64,000 nt of DNA from Metabacillus indicus LMG 22858 (lineage in GTDB: Bacteria; Bacillota; Bacilli; Bacillales; Bacillaceae), in assembly GCF_000708755.2 (NCBI RefSeq), contig NZ_JGVU02000002.1, positions 186,001 to 250,000 of the forward strand, in the 5' to 3' direction. Positions 1 through 7,218 of this stretch are shown piece after piece. The translations under genes were made by a program, and so were the position numbers. The notes below the pieces were generated by a model. The model was not told the DNA's origin. It searched no databases and was given only the letters and a program-made list of their open reading frames with translations. Each line of letters starts with the position of its first letter. Position 1 is the stretch's first letter.

Positions 1-111
1 GAGTGTCTGGATGAGAACAGCAAATCCATCAAACTGTTTGAAAAGCTCGGTATGATCTGCACGAAAAAAGAAGATGTTTTCTTATCCTGGGAGTTGAAAA
101 AGAAAGCGTAG
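1..111 (+). CDS. GNAT-family acetyltransferase, C-terminal end (partial)
   Basis: An open frame enters from the left edge and stops at TAG 109-111, giving 36 residues. The visible peptide contains NSKSIKLFEKLGM, which matches the final helix and strand of GNAT N-acetyltransferases (the N-x-x-A/S-I-x-L-Y/F-E-K-L-G-F pattern near the acetyl-CoA site). The acyl acceptor cannot be inferred because the N-terminal part lies outside the window. The next gene starts 7 bases downstream on the same strand, so the two are probably co-transcribed. Confidence 0.6.
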   Translation, partial: ECLDENSKSIKLFEKLGMICTKKEDVFLSWELKKKA

Positions 112-118
112 AAGAGGG

Positions 119-1165
119 GTGTGCAGCATAGGCGAAGCCAAAAAAAGAATGGAAGCAGATCTGCCATTTTTTCAAGCTGCACCCGGGGAGGATTTATTTG
201 TCCGCCTTAGAGAGCTGACTTATTCGGGTCATAAGCTTAAAGCCGTTCAAGTAAGTGCATCCCCTTTCATTAATTGGAGGTCCAGCAAGTTGGACAGGCA
301 AATGAGCGGTCTCCTTGAAGAATGGAGAAGTCAGGGATGTCACTTGGTTTTTTTTGATCACATGCCTCTCTCATTCAAAAGGAAGTATGGAGTTGAAACG
401 TTAATAAGGGCAAGGGAATGGAGAATGGCTCCCGAATGCCTTTATTTACGGTCATTTAACAGTTCCTGTGAAGTATTTGAAGCCAATGGAATCAGCGGTA
501 AATACTTGTCAAAACAGATCGTGAAGAAATTATCGGGGCATCGAACCTGCCTGATTTCTTCTTCTGACGACCTCACGGAACTCAAGAGTGCGGCTCAATA
601 CTCCCTTTTTGCAGCGAATAACGACAAAGGTGAAGCCATTGGCTATATGAAATGTTTCATGGCCGATCAAAAGCTTCATATAAAAGAATGGGCCGCAATC
701 AGCCCGAAAGCCAAACCGGCCCTTTGGAACAAAATCAGGACGCTTCCAGCGAATGAATTAATCTTGACACTGCAAGAGAGTGATTCATTTCCATATCAGT
801 TGAAAAATCCATTTTTATCAAGCCGTCAGCTTCCAGTCTTTATTGGAAAAATCATTAATTTGCCTGATTTTATGGCTGTGTTTCCTTTTAACAACGCAGA
901 GAGTCCCCTGTACTTGCAAGTAACGGATTCATCCTTGCCTGCAAACAGCGGCATATATTGCATCGAGGACGGGAAGGGAAGAGCTGTTCAATCAGCCGGC
1001 TGCAGAAGTGTGGTGTCTGTTGAGAGCAGTATTCTCGCTGCGCTCCTTTTTAAAAGCCTGAATCCGGGCATGCTTTATGGGGCCGGGTATATAAACGGCT
1101 CTACGCACGATGTGAGACTTCTTGAAAAGGCATTGCCGGGAGAAAAACCGTATTGTTTTTTATAA
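119..1165 (+). CDS. Divergent Eis-like protein (degenerate GNAT plus SCP2-like C-terminus)
   Basis: A 348-residue protein with no close family that I can name. Residues about 78-100 (HLVFFDHMPLSFKRKYG) resemble the 'PFxxxFYRxYG' segment that closes the first GNAT domain of Eis-type acetyltransferases. Residues about 235-348 resemble the SCP2-like C-terminal domain of that family (a 'LYLQVTDSSLPANSGIY' strand pair and a C-terminus ending in YCFL). Eis proteins are usually about 400 residues, and here the first ~70 residues that would hold the acetyl-CoA loop look shortened, so catalysis is doubtful. The GTG at 119 overlaps its own purine-rich ribosome site, so ATG 149 is a possible alternative start. 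It follows the GNAT end at 1-111 and is closed by a terminator before a convergent gene. The Eis assignment is inference from fold-level pattern. Confidence 0.5.
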   Translation: MCSIGEAKKRMEADLPFFQAAPGEDLFVRLRELTYSGHKLKAVQVSASPFINWRSSKLDRQMSGLLEEWRSQGCHLVFFDHMPLSFKRKYGVETLIRAREWRMAPECLYLRSFNSSCEVFEANGISGKYLSKQIVKKLSGHRTCLISSSDDLTELKSAAQYSLFAANNDKGEAIGYMKCFMADQKLHIKEWAAISPKAKPALWNKIRTLPANELILTLQESDSFPYQLKNPFLSSRQLPVFIGKIINLPDFMAVFPFNNAESPLYLQVTDSSLPANSGIYCIEDGKGRAVQSAGCRSVVSVESSILAALLFKSLNPGMLYGAGYINGSTHDVRLLEKALPGEKPYCFL

Positions 1166-1167
1166 AA

Positions 1168-1200
1168 TAAGAGCCGGACAATTTCAGTCCGGCTCTTGCA
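1168..1200. terminator. Bidirectional terminator between convergent genes
   Basis: A 10-bp perfect stem (AGAGCCGGAC 1170-1179 with GTCCGGCTCT 1187-1196, loop of 7) lies between the convergent ends at 1165 and 1203. A/T-rich flanks on both sides allow it to serve both strands. Confidence 0.7.
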
Positions 1201-1202
1201 AT

Positions 1203-2261
1203 TTAAATTTTAAATGTAAAGCGGATAATCCCTGCTTCTCTTGCAGAGTTGTAGATAATTAAAATCATCGGGCCGATGAAAAATCCAAGGACGCCGAACA
1301 GTTTCAGTCCAAGATACATGGAGATCAGTGTTGCAAGCGGGGAAAGACCAATGTGGCTTCCCATGACTTTCGGTTCAACTGTCCTTCTGATGATTAAAAG
1401 GACCGCAGTCAGGATGCCGAGTTTTGCTGCAAGAATAGTATCTCCGGAGATAAGGTGATACAGCGTCCATGGACCCATAATGATGATGGAGCCGATAATC
1501 GGTATCACATCAATCACCCAAATGATGATGGCCATGACAAGAGCGACCTCGGGCATAATCAACATCAGACCGATAAAGGAAGCGATAAAAATAATGATGC
1601 TTACAAGAAACTGAGCTTTGACAAAGCCGAAAATAACATAGGACATGCGGTTAATCATAAAGTTTACTTTTTGCGCAGTGTTTTCCTTCATATGTGCATA
1701 CATGCGCATCTTCAGATTGGGCAGCTCCAGCATGAAAAGAAACAGTGCGATTAAAAATACGAGCATGTTGACCATATAATCGGGAATGTTCGTTATGATC
1801 GTTTTCACATTTTCGATGTTAACGGAGCTTGCAAGATCTGCTTTTGTCTTCTCAAGAAATTCTTTTACCTGATTGCTGATTTCATTTACAAATTCGGGAG
1901 GAAGATCTTTTGCCGAGTGTGTAAATCTTTCTTCAATTTCATTCCAGGCAACCGTAATTTCATTTATGTACTCAGGCGCATTTTCAATCGTAATGATTGC
2001 TTCACCGACAACCTTCGTCGTAATGAAATAGCCGCTTACAGCAATGAGACATAAAAACAGCAAAAAGGTGATAAGGACACTCAGTTTCCGCTGAAGTTTT
2101 GCACGGTTCTGCAAAAGCCTGACAAGCGGCTCCAGCAAAAGTGCAGTCAGAAAAGCCATAATGAGAGGAACTGAGATCGGCAGAAGAAAATAGATGATCA
2201 GCCCGATCAGGACTATGAATAATGCAGTGAGGAGGCGCCGCTTAGTAAATATAGTAGACAA
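1203..2261 (-). CDS. AI-2E family transporter, YtvI-type integral membrane protein
   Basis: A 352-residue membrane protein of the AI-2E/PerM/YtvI superfamily, full length for the family. It shows two N-terminal hydrophobic helices (about 10-50), a third at 60-85, a hydrophilic stretch at about 90-155, and a long run of helices from 160 to the end. The family pattern VIDVIPIIGSIIIMGPW sits at about 245-265. B. subtilis YtvI is a sporulation-associated member of this family, but other paralogs (YueF, YrrI, YdbI) exist, so exact orthology is uncertain. The start is TTG at 2261, with AAGGAG seven bases upstream. The substrate is unknown. Confidence 0.75.
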   Translation of the reverse strand: MSTIFTKRRLLTALFIVLIGLIIYFLLPISVPLIMAFLTALLLEPLVRLLQNRAKLQRKLSVLITFLLFLCLIAVSGYFITTKVVGEAIITIENAPEYINEITVAWNEIEERFTHSAKDLPPEFVNEISNQVKEFLEKTKADLASSVNIENVKTIITNIPDYMVNMLVFLIALFLFMLELPNLKMRMYAHMKENTAQKVNFMINRMSYVIFGFVKAQFLVSIIIFIASFIGLMLIMPEVALVMAIIIWVIDVIPIIGSIIIMGPWTLYHLISGDTILAAKLGILTAVLLIIRRTVEPKVMGSHIGLSPLATLISMYLGLKLFGVLGFFIGPMILIIYNSAREAGIIRFTFKI

Positions 2262-2360
2262 TCTTTTGCTCCTTTCAATCTTTCTCTCTAAATTATAGTA
2301 CGAAAGTACGGAATTAAGGAACGGAATTTTGGCAATTCTTCAAAAAAGTTTTTAAAAAAA

Positions 2361-2400
2361 GAAAATAAAAAACAAAAGCTGCGAGAGCTTTTGCTTTTTT
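2361..2400 (-). terminator. Rho-independent terminator downstream of ylbA
   Basis: Stem CAAAAGCT (2373-2380) pairs with AGCTTTTG (2386-2393) around a 5-base loop. On the minus strand it is followed by a T-rich tract, so it ends the transcript of ylbA. Confidence 0.6.
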
Positions 2401-2432
2401 GCATCTGCTTCTGCACTGGACAGAAACAGATC

Positions 2433-2789
2433 TTATACGATGCGTCCGATTTCTTCTTTCAGCTGTTTCAGAAGATTTTTGCTTGTGTTTAAAACAGCAT
2501 TTGGAAAATCCTCGCCTTCTCCGTATTCCACACCATGAGGATAATAGTGCTTTCCAAGAAGGGGAGTCATGAGTTTTATCACTGCATGTCTCGATCCGAT
2601 ATCACCTTCAGCGGCATAGCCTGGAATGCGCAGGTAGAACGTTTCCCCTTTGTTTTCAAACTTGCGGTCATATGTAACGCGCTCATAATCCCATTGCCCT
2701 GCACGGACAATTCCAAGATCATCCATGATTTCATCCAGTCTGTTCAGTTCAACCGTAAGCCCGTCAAGTCCCGTGTTTTCCATTTTCAT
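2433..2789 (-). CDS. ylbA: YlbA, YugN-like family protein
   Basis: A 118-residue soluble protein matching the YugN-like family, to which B. subtilis YlbA belongs. Recognisable features are the conserved 'AGQWDYERVTYDRKFE' block at about 35-50, a following 'YLRIPGYAAEGDIG' strand and the 'HYYPHGVEYGE' segment near 80-90. The function of this family is unknown. The gene is divergent from ylbB, as in B. subtilis. ATG 2789 has a GGAGGG site eight bases upstream, while the in-frame ATG two codons later is too far from it. The ylbA-ylbB gap carries a perfect 12-bp palindrome at 2833-2844. Confidence 0.8.
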   Translation of the reverse strand: MKMENTGLDGLTVELNRLDEIMDDLGIVRAGQWDYERVTYDRKFENKGETFYLRIPGYAAEGDIGSRHAVIKLMTPLLGKHYYPHGVEYGEGEDFPNAVLNTSKNLLKQLKEEIGRIV

Positions 2790-2985
2790 TATGTATTCCC
2801 TCCTAAAAACCTTGTCGCGGCATTTTCATTAGTAAAGCGCTTTAATGAACTCCCCTTCAATCATAGTACGAATGCATCGAACTTTCAATCTTTACCTTTT
2901 ATTTTACATCTTTATCTTGTTTTTGGACAAACTGGGTGTATCGGAACTTTTTCGTTCACATATCGTTTGTCAGGGAGGATAAAAG

Positions 2986-3414
2986 ATGCAAAAAGTGAGA
3001 GATATTATGTCTGAAGATATTCAAGTATGTACGCCGCTTGATAATGTTTATGAGGCTGCTGTTAAGATGAGGGACTGGGATGTAGGCTCGATTCCTGTAG
3101 TCGAAGGCGATAAGCTGATTGGAATGATTACAGACCGTGATTTGGTTATCCGTGGAATAGCTGAAAAACATCCGGGGTCTAACAAGGTGACAAATGTAAT
3201 GAGTGATCACCTTTGTACTATCGGCCCGGATGCAACAGTGGAAGAAGCTGCAGGGCTCATGGCCGAGCATCAGATCAGACGGCTTCCTGTAGTGGAAAAT
3301 GGCCGAATGCTCGGGATGGTTTCACTGGGAGACCTGTCACTAAATCATCTGTCAGACCAAAGAGCGGGAACAGCGCTCTCAGACATTTCCGAACACGGCA
3401 GCCATTTGCACTGA
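2986..3414 (+). CDS. ylbB: YlbB, tandem CBS-domain protein
   Basis: A 142-residue protein made almost entirely of two CBS motifs, at about 1-60 (VRDIMSEDIQVCTPLDNV ... LIGMITDRDLVIRG) and 68-125 (VTNVMSDHLCTIGPDATV ... MLGMVSLGDLSLN). CBS pairs form a Bateman module that usually senses adenine nucleotides. No catalytic domain is attached, so this is a stand-alone regulator of unknown partner. GGGAGG lies eight bases before the ATG. It is monocistronic, followed by a strong terminator. Position between ylbA and ylbC matches B. subtilis ylbB. Confidence 0.88.
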   Translation: MQKVRDIMSEDIQVCTPLDNVYEAAVKMRDWDVGSIPVVEGDKLIGMITDRDLVIRGIAEKHPGSNKVTNVMSDHLCTIGPDATVEEAAGLMAEHQIRRLPVVENGRMLGMVSLGDLSLNHLSDQRAGTALSDISEHGSHLH

Positions 3415-3418
3415 AGAA

Positions 3419-3450
3419 TAAAGGAGCATGCAGCTGCATGCTCCTTTTTA
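3419..3450 (+). terminator. Terminator of ylbB
   Basis: A near-perfect palindromic stem (AAGGAGCATGCAG with CTGCATGCTCCTT) followed by TTTTT lies five bases after the ylbB stop. Confidence 0.8.
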
Positions 3451-3618
3451 AACGATTTAGCCCTCCTGAACCTTACAATTTGAAAAAAAACCTGTTTTTT
3501 GATTAAATGACCTATAAAAGGATATACTATCTGCCAATCTTGTGAAATACTGTTTACTAGTATATAGATTTTGCTGTTTCATATAATGGCAGAAACGAAA
3601 GACCTGGAGGGATGAAAG

Positions 3619-4656
3619 CTGGGCGGTATATTTAAGACGTTTTTTCTTTTGCTGATTATTGCAGGTTCTTATTTTTTATATATTCAGTATGGAAATCATG
3701 AGCAGCCGATCAGACAGCAGGATGAGAGCGAACAGCTCGCCGGGCAGTCTGAAGAGCAGCTGAACGTGCCGGAAGAAGGGGTATTATCCTTCATTGGAAA
3801 ATCATCAGATGATATCGTGAATACACTGGGGGAACCAGTCAGAATTGATCCGTCTTCCTACGATTATGAATGGTGGATTTATAATCAGAATGACAGGCAA
3901 TATCTGCAGGTTGGAGTAAAGGACAATAAGGTTGTCACCGTTTATGCAATTGGACCTGATGTCAACGTGAATCCGTATAAGCTCGGACAGCCTGCCGGAG
4001 ATGTTTTTAAAACAAATTCCATATCCTCAAGCATTTCCATTGATCTGAATGGGAGCTCCTACCGATTTGAAATGTCCGAGGAAGACATGAACACGAGGCC
4101 TATTGTGCAGATCGGCGATATTTTCGTTCAGCTTTATCTGGATAAATTTGATGGAGAGCTGTCGAGCATCAGGGCCCTGGATAAAGAGACCCTCATAAAG
4201 CAGAGGCCATACGAAGTGGTTTACAGAGGTGAACTTCTTGAACCCGCCGAACTGACAGATGAACAGTGGAAGGCGGTTGAAGAAGGCGCAGAAAAGCAGA
4301 TTCTGGATTTGACAAACGTGATCCGCGACAGGCACGGCGTACCGCCTGTAGAATGGGATCAAATGACTTCAGAGGTTGCTTTCGGGCACAGCAATGATAT
4401 GCTCGTCAACAATTACTTCTCTCATGAGTCACCAACTGAAGGAACTCTTGGCGACAGACTGAAAGAAGGCGGAGTCACTTATCAGCTTGCGGGTGAAAAT
4501 ATTGCTGCCCAGTACATTGACGGCATTGCTGCTGTTGAAGGCTGGCTTAACAGCAAAGGCCACAGAGAAGCCCTGCTGAACCCTGAATTTACAAAGCTTG
4601 GTGTCGGTGTTAACGAGCTTTACTATACACAGAACTTCATCAGGCCTTTTGAATAA
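3619..4656 (+). CDS. ylbC: YlbC, CAP-domain (SCP/PR-1) secreted or membrane-anchored protein
   Basis: The frame has one N-terminal hydrophobic helix (FFLLLIIAGSYFLYI), a CAP-associated N-terminal domain at about 60-200, and a C-terminal CAP/SCP domain at about 225-345. Characteristic CAP residues are visible: H in FGHSND, the HES of YFSHESP, the AGENIA motif and GHREALLN. CAP proteins in Bacillus are mostly extracytoplasmic and of unknown biochemical role. There is no ATG before the helix. I place the start at CTG 3619 because GGAGGG (3606-3611) is seven bases upstream and the frame keeps a Lys before the helix. TTG 3649 is the alternative but has no ribosome site. A terminator follows. Confidence 0.8.
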   Translation: MGGIFKTFFLLLIIAGSYFLYIQYGNHEQPIRQQDESEQLAGQSEEQLNVPEEGVLSFIGKSSDDIVNTLGEPVRIDPSSYDYEWWIYNQNDRQYLQVGVKDNKVVTVYAIGPDVNVNPYKLGQPAGDVFKTNSISSSISIDLNGSSYRFEMSEEDMNTRPIVQIGDIFVQLYLDKFDGELSSIRALDKETLIKQRPYEVVYRGELLEPAELTDEQWKAVEEGAEKQILDLTNVIRDRHGVPPVEWDQMTSEVAFGHSNDMLVNNYFSHESPTEGTLGDRLKEGGVTYQLAGENIAAQYIDGIAAVEGWLNSKGHREALLNPEFTKLGVGVNELYYTQNFIRPFE

Positions 4657-4661
4657 AGACA

Positions 4662-4690
4662 GAAAGACATCCGGGCTGGATGTCTTTTCT
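4662..4690 (+). terminator. Terminator of ylbC
   Basis: Stem AAGACATCC (4664-4672) with GGATGTCTT (4678-4686), loop GGGCT, followed by a short T-rich run. It abuts the end of the convergent small gene. Confidence 0.7.
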
Positions 4691-4836
4691 TATGCTTTGC
4701 GGTATGCTCTTCGTTCGGCATAGGCTTTACAAAGCCTGCACACATGGATTTTCTTCTGTTTTTCCCCAAGATAAACCTCTGAATACTTCACTTTCTTTTT
4801 ACAGAAATAACAGGTCTTTTTAAAAAATGGAAACAT
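4690..4836 (-). CDS. Small zinc-ribbon-like protein (48 aa)
   Basis: A 48-residue frame translated on the minus strand from ATG 4834-4836 to TAA at 4690-4692. It carries two CxxC pairs, CYFC at residues 9-12 and CRLC at residues 33-36, separated by 20 residues. This spacing fits a mini zinc ribbon. The rest is rich in Lys/Arg (KKKVKY, ERRAYRKA). It begins 12 bases after the thioesterase gene ends, preceded by a G-rich ribosome site (GGCGGGG), so it looks like the second gene of that operon. Function is unknown; the basic charge suggests nucleic acid or ribosome contact, which is inference. Confidence 0.6.
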   Translation of the reverse strand: MFPFFKKTCYFCKKKVKYSEVYLGEKQKKIHVCRLCKAYAERRAYRKA

Positions 4837-4848
4837 TGGATCCCCGCC

Positions 4849-5331
4849 TTATTGAGCTGGTCTGTCGATGATAAAAAAGCTTGCTGTACAATGGGCCATT
4901 AATTTTCCGTCATCCCGGACGACTCTGCCTTCTGTCACAAGCGTTTTGCTGCCCTTATGGATAAGAGATGCGGTGCAAGTGAGTTCTGAGCCTATGCCAG
5001 GAGCCACATAGTTGATCTTCATTTCAGACGTTACAGCTGCAAGATGGCCTGGCAGGACGTGATGGACGAGAGAGCCCATTGCAGAGTCAAGCAGAGTAGC
5101 AGTGATGCCTCCGTGCACAATATCCAGTGAATTTTGAATTAAAGGGGTGTTCGGTATTTTTAAAATAAATTCATTTTCCCTGTATTCCCCGCTTGGCGCA
5201 AGGAATGCTCCTATGTATGTACCGTTTTCTTTTTGCGCTTTCTTTTGCAGTCCCAAAAGAAACAGCTCGGCTGCTTGAAGATCTTCCTCCTTTATTTCAG
5301 CCAAAAGCTTCGCAATTTCTGCCTTTTCCAT
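4849..5331 (-). CDS. PaaI-family hot-dog thioesterase
   Basis: A 160-residue protein of the PaaI/YdiI-type hot-dog thioesterase family. The signature 'IVHGGITATLLDSAMG' at about 75-92 includes the HGG turn and the acidic residue of the active site. 'TSEMKINYVAPGIGSEL' and 'EGRVVRDDGKLMAHCTASF' are the conserved hot-dog strands. An N-terminal helix of about 40 residues precedes the domain, longer than in minimal PaaI proteins. Such enzymes hydrolyse acyl- or aryl-CoA thioesters; the substrate here is not predictable. It is transcribed away from ylbD and followed 12 bases later by the small zinc-ribbon gene. I do not recall this gene at the B. subtilis locus. Confidence 0.8.
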   Translation of the reverse strand: MEKAEIAKLLAEIKEEDLQAAELFLLGLQKKAQKENGTYIGAFLAPSGEYRENEFILKIPNTPLIQNSLDIVHGGITATLLDSAMGSLVHHVLPGHLAAVTSEMKINYVAPGIGSELTCTASLIHKGSKTLVTEGRVVRDDGKLMAHCTASFFIIDRPAQ

Positions 5332-5502
5332 GTCTCACTCATCCTTTCTGTGCTGCTTTTATCTTATCAGCTGCTGCAAACTGAGCGCAATCAGGATTTT
5401 CCAGTGAAGGATGTAAATGACACTTCCTTTGAAAAATTGGGCGAACCGATTGACCGTTCAAAAATAAAATAAAGCAGGCGAATGTAAGCAGAGGTGATCA
5501 TA

Positions 5503-5898
5503 ATGACTGAGAAAAAAGAACATCCATCTATTGCACAATTTAAAGAATTTGTAAAAAAACATCCAAAATTGATTTCAGAGGTAAGAAAAGGCGATAAAAA
5601 ATGGCAGGAATTATTTGAAGACTGGTATCTGCTCGGAGAAAATGATGCTTCCTGGCAAAAATACAGGGAAGACGCGGCCGAGGCTGAAAGTGCAGAGGAT
5701 AAAAAATCCGATTTTATGTCCAGAATGATGACGGCTGTTAAAAACATGGACGCAAATCAGATGAATCAGCATCTGTACAACATGAACAACACAATTTCTT
5801 CCATTCAAAATCTGTTTTCAACATTCGGGCTGACAAAAGGTGCTTCTTCAGGCCAGTCAAAAACGCAAAGTAATCCATTTTCTTTCAGAAAAGATTAA
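5503..5898 (+). CDS. ylbD: YlbD, spore coat-family protein
   Basis: A 131-residue hydrophilic protein of the YlbD family, listed in B. subtilis as a coat-associated protein. It begins with a conserved 'HPSIAQFKEFVKKHPKLI' helix and 'WQELFEDWYLLGE', with a charged middle and a Ser/Gln-rich tail. ATG 5503 is preferred over GTG 5494 because the GTG lies inside the ribosome site AGAGGTGAT. ylbE follows 15 bases later, so the two form an operon as in B. subtilis. The exact coat layer is not visible from sequence. Confidence 0.85.
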   Translation: MTEKKEHPSIAQFKEFVKKHPKLISEVRKGDKKWQELFEDWYLLGENDASWQKYREDAAEAESAEDKKSDFMSRMMTAVKNMDANQMNQHLYNMNNTISSIQNLFSTFGLTKGASSGQSKTQSNPFSFRKD

Positions 5899-5913
5899 GC
5901 AGGAGCGGGTGAG

Positions 5914-6153
5914 ATGAGAAAAGAAATTCAGGACATGATTGCAGCAGACAACGAATTAAAAAAGTTCATGCGCGAGCAGCCGCAGTGGTACAGAAAGCTG
6001 TCGAGAAACCCGGGCGACACCGAATCAATGAAGCTTGCGATGATGAATTATTATCAAAAAACCATTCCTCACAAGGTAGCCCAATTTTCAAACTCCGTCA
6101 ACATGGCTTCCATGATGCTCGGCATGCTACAGTCCATGAGGCAGCAGGATTAA
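5914..6153 (+). CDS. ylbE: YlbE-like family protein
   Basis: A 79-residue protein of the YlbE-like family, immediately downstream of ylbD. The family pattern 'FMREQPQWYRKLSRNP' is clear at about 18-35, and the C-terminus is Met-rich (SVNMASMMLGMLQSM). The function is unknown; co-transcription with ylbD suggests a sporulation role. The ribosome site GGAGCGGGTGAG precedes ATG 5914. Confidence 0.85.
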   Translation: MRKEIQDMIAADNELKKFMREQPQWYRKLSRNPGDTESMKLAMMNYYQKTIPHKVAQFSNSVNMASMMLGMLQSMRQQD

Positions 6154-6256
6154 TAGAAGAGGGGTCAGGTAAAGACTTTCTCTTCAATTTTCTTTTATCC
6201 GGACATATTTGGCTTCTTTCTGGTGAAACTACCGTGAAAAGGAGGCGTTGTTTACT

Positions 6257-6673
6257 GTGAAACATTTTATTTTGCTGTTGGCTCTGGCTGCGGCTCTATC
6301 TGCATGTTCGAATGAAAAGCCCCGGCCTGAGGGGGAGGAAACGGTCCCTATGGAAGTCAGCATGCTTGGAGATGAGGCGGTTGAAACAGCCGTTCAGCCG
6401 AGGCAGCTCAATGTCACTCATCATGTTAAAGGAAGCAATGTATACATAGAATGCTACATCCCGAATTTTTCCTTTTCGGATGAGCGCGGGGAAAAGGTTA
6501 ACGGAGAAGGCTATCTGAATCTGTATATTGACGGAAAAAAAACAGATGAAATTCATACAGCTGCATTTATCATAAAAGGACTGGACAAAGGAACCCATAC
6601 GATTTTTATAGAAGTGCTCCACAACGACTCTTCCCGCTATCATCTGAAAAAGACGTGGAACGTCACAATCTGA
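6257..6673 (+). CDS. Small predicted lipoprotein
   Basis: A 138-residue protein with an N-terminal signal (KHFILLLALAAAL) ending in the lipobox LSAC, so it should be cleaved and lipid-modified at the Cys and held on the outer face of the membrane. The mature part has a linker rich in Glu/Pro and a compact beta-rich domain ('YLNLYIDGKKTDEIHTAAFIIKGLDKGTHTIFIEVLH'), an Ig-like pattern often seen in extracellular binding modules. GTG 6257 is preferred to TTG 6248 because AGGAGG ends at 6245, too close to the TTG. It lies between ylbE and ylbF; I do not recall a counterpart in B. subtilis. Confidence 0.75.
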   Translation: MKHFILLLALAAALSACSNEKPRPEGEETVPMEVSMLGDEAVETAVQPRQLNVTHHVKGSNVYIECYIPNFSFSDERGEKVNGEGYLNLYIDGKKTDEIHTAAFIIKGLDKGTHTIFIEVLHNDSSRYHLKKTWNVTI

Positions 6674-6692
6674 TGCAGGACGAGCCGCTCCA

Positions 6693-6722
6693 TTTACCAT
6701 TGAGGCGCAAACATGGTAGAAT
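6693..6722 (+). promoter_or_regulatory. Candidate sigma-A promoter of ylbF
   Basis: TTTACC (6693-6698) and TAGAAT (6717-6722) are separated by 18 bases (17 if the -35 is read as TTACCA), ending about 20 bases before the ylbF start. The -35 is imperfect. Confidence 0.4.
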
Positions 6723-6743
6723 GTAGTTTGAGGTGATGTTTCT

Positions 6744-7193
6744 ATGCTAGCTACAATGGAAAGTGTTCAATTGCTCGATGAAGCTGAGCTTCTTGGCGCA
6801 TTAGTGGTACAATCAGAAATTGCGGAAGATTACCGCCGCACTTTAGATACATTAAGAAAAGACAAATCTGCACAGAAAGTGATTGCGCGTTTTGTTGAGA
6901 TAAAGAATTTATATGAGGATGTTCAGCGTTTTGGTAAATACCATCCCCAATATAAAGAAATAACAAAAGCGATGAGAGATGCTAAACGGGAGCTCGACCT
7001 CCATGATGCAGTGTCTGCGTTTAAAAAAGCGGAGAAAGAGCTGCAGAATCTCCTTGATGAGATCAGCGTCGAACTTGGCACAGCCGTGTCGCAGAATATC
7101 AAAGTGCCGACCGGCAATCCGTTCTTTGATTCCGGGTCAAGCTGCGGGGGCGGATGCGGCTCCGGCGGGTCGTGCGGCTGTAAAGCATCATAA
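6744..7193 (+). CDS. ylbF: YlbF, Y-complex (RNA maturation) subunit
   Basis: A 149-residue protein of the YlbF/YmcA family. In B. subtilis YlbF, YmcA and YaaT form a complex needed for RNase Y-dependent mRNA processing, competence, biofilm formation and sporulation, and the complex carries iron-sulfur clusters. The helical core covers about 1-125 (AEDYRRTLDTLRKDKSAQKVIARF). The C-terminal tail is Cys/Gly-rich with five cysteines in 'SSCGGGCGSGGSCGCKA', consistent with cluster ligation. ATG 6744 follows GAGGTGATG. A terminator lies directly after the stop. Confidence 0.88.
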   Translation: MLATMESVQLLDEAELLGALVVQSEIAEDYRRTLDTLRKDKSAQKVIARFVEIKNLYEDVQRFGKYHPQYKEITKAMRDAKRELDLHDAVSAFKKAEKELQNLLDEISVELGTAVSQNIKVPTGNPFFDSGSSCGGGCGSGGSCGCKAS

Positions 7194-7194
7194 A

Positions 7195-7218
7195 AGCGAG
7201 GCTCAGCCTCGTTTTTTA
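7195..7218. terminator. Terminator after ylbF
   Basis: A short CGAGG/CCTCG stem (7197-7201 and 7207-7211) followed by TTTTTT. It overlaps the 3' end of the convergent gene. Confidence 0.65.

Noticed and set aside
5233-5472. A 79-codon plus-strand frame ending just before ylbD (possible short form from GTG 5350)
   Set aside because: It starts antisense to the thioesterase gene, has no ribosome site, and only its last ~35 codons lie outside that gene. Too weak to call a gene.
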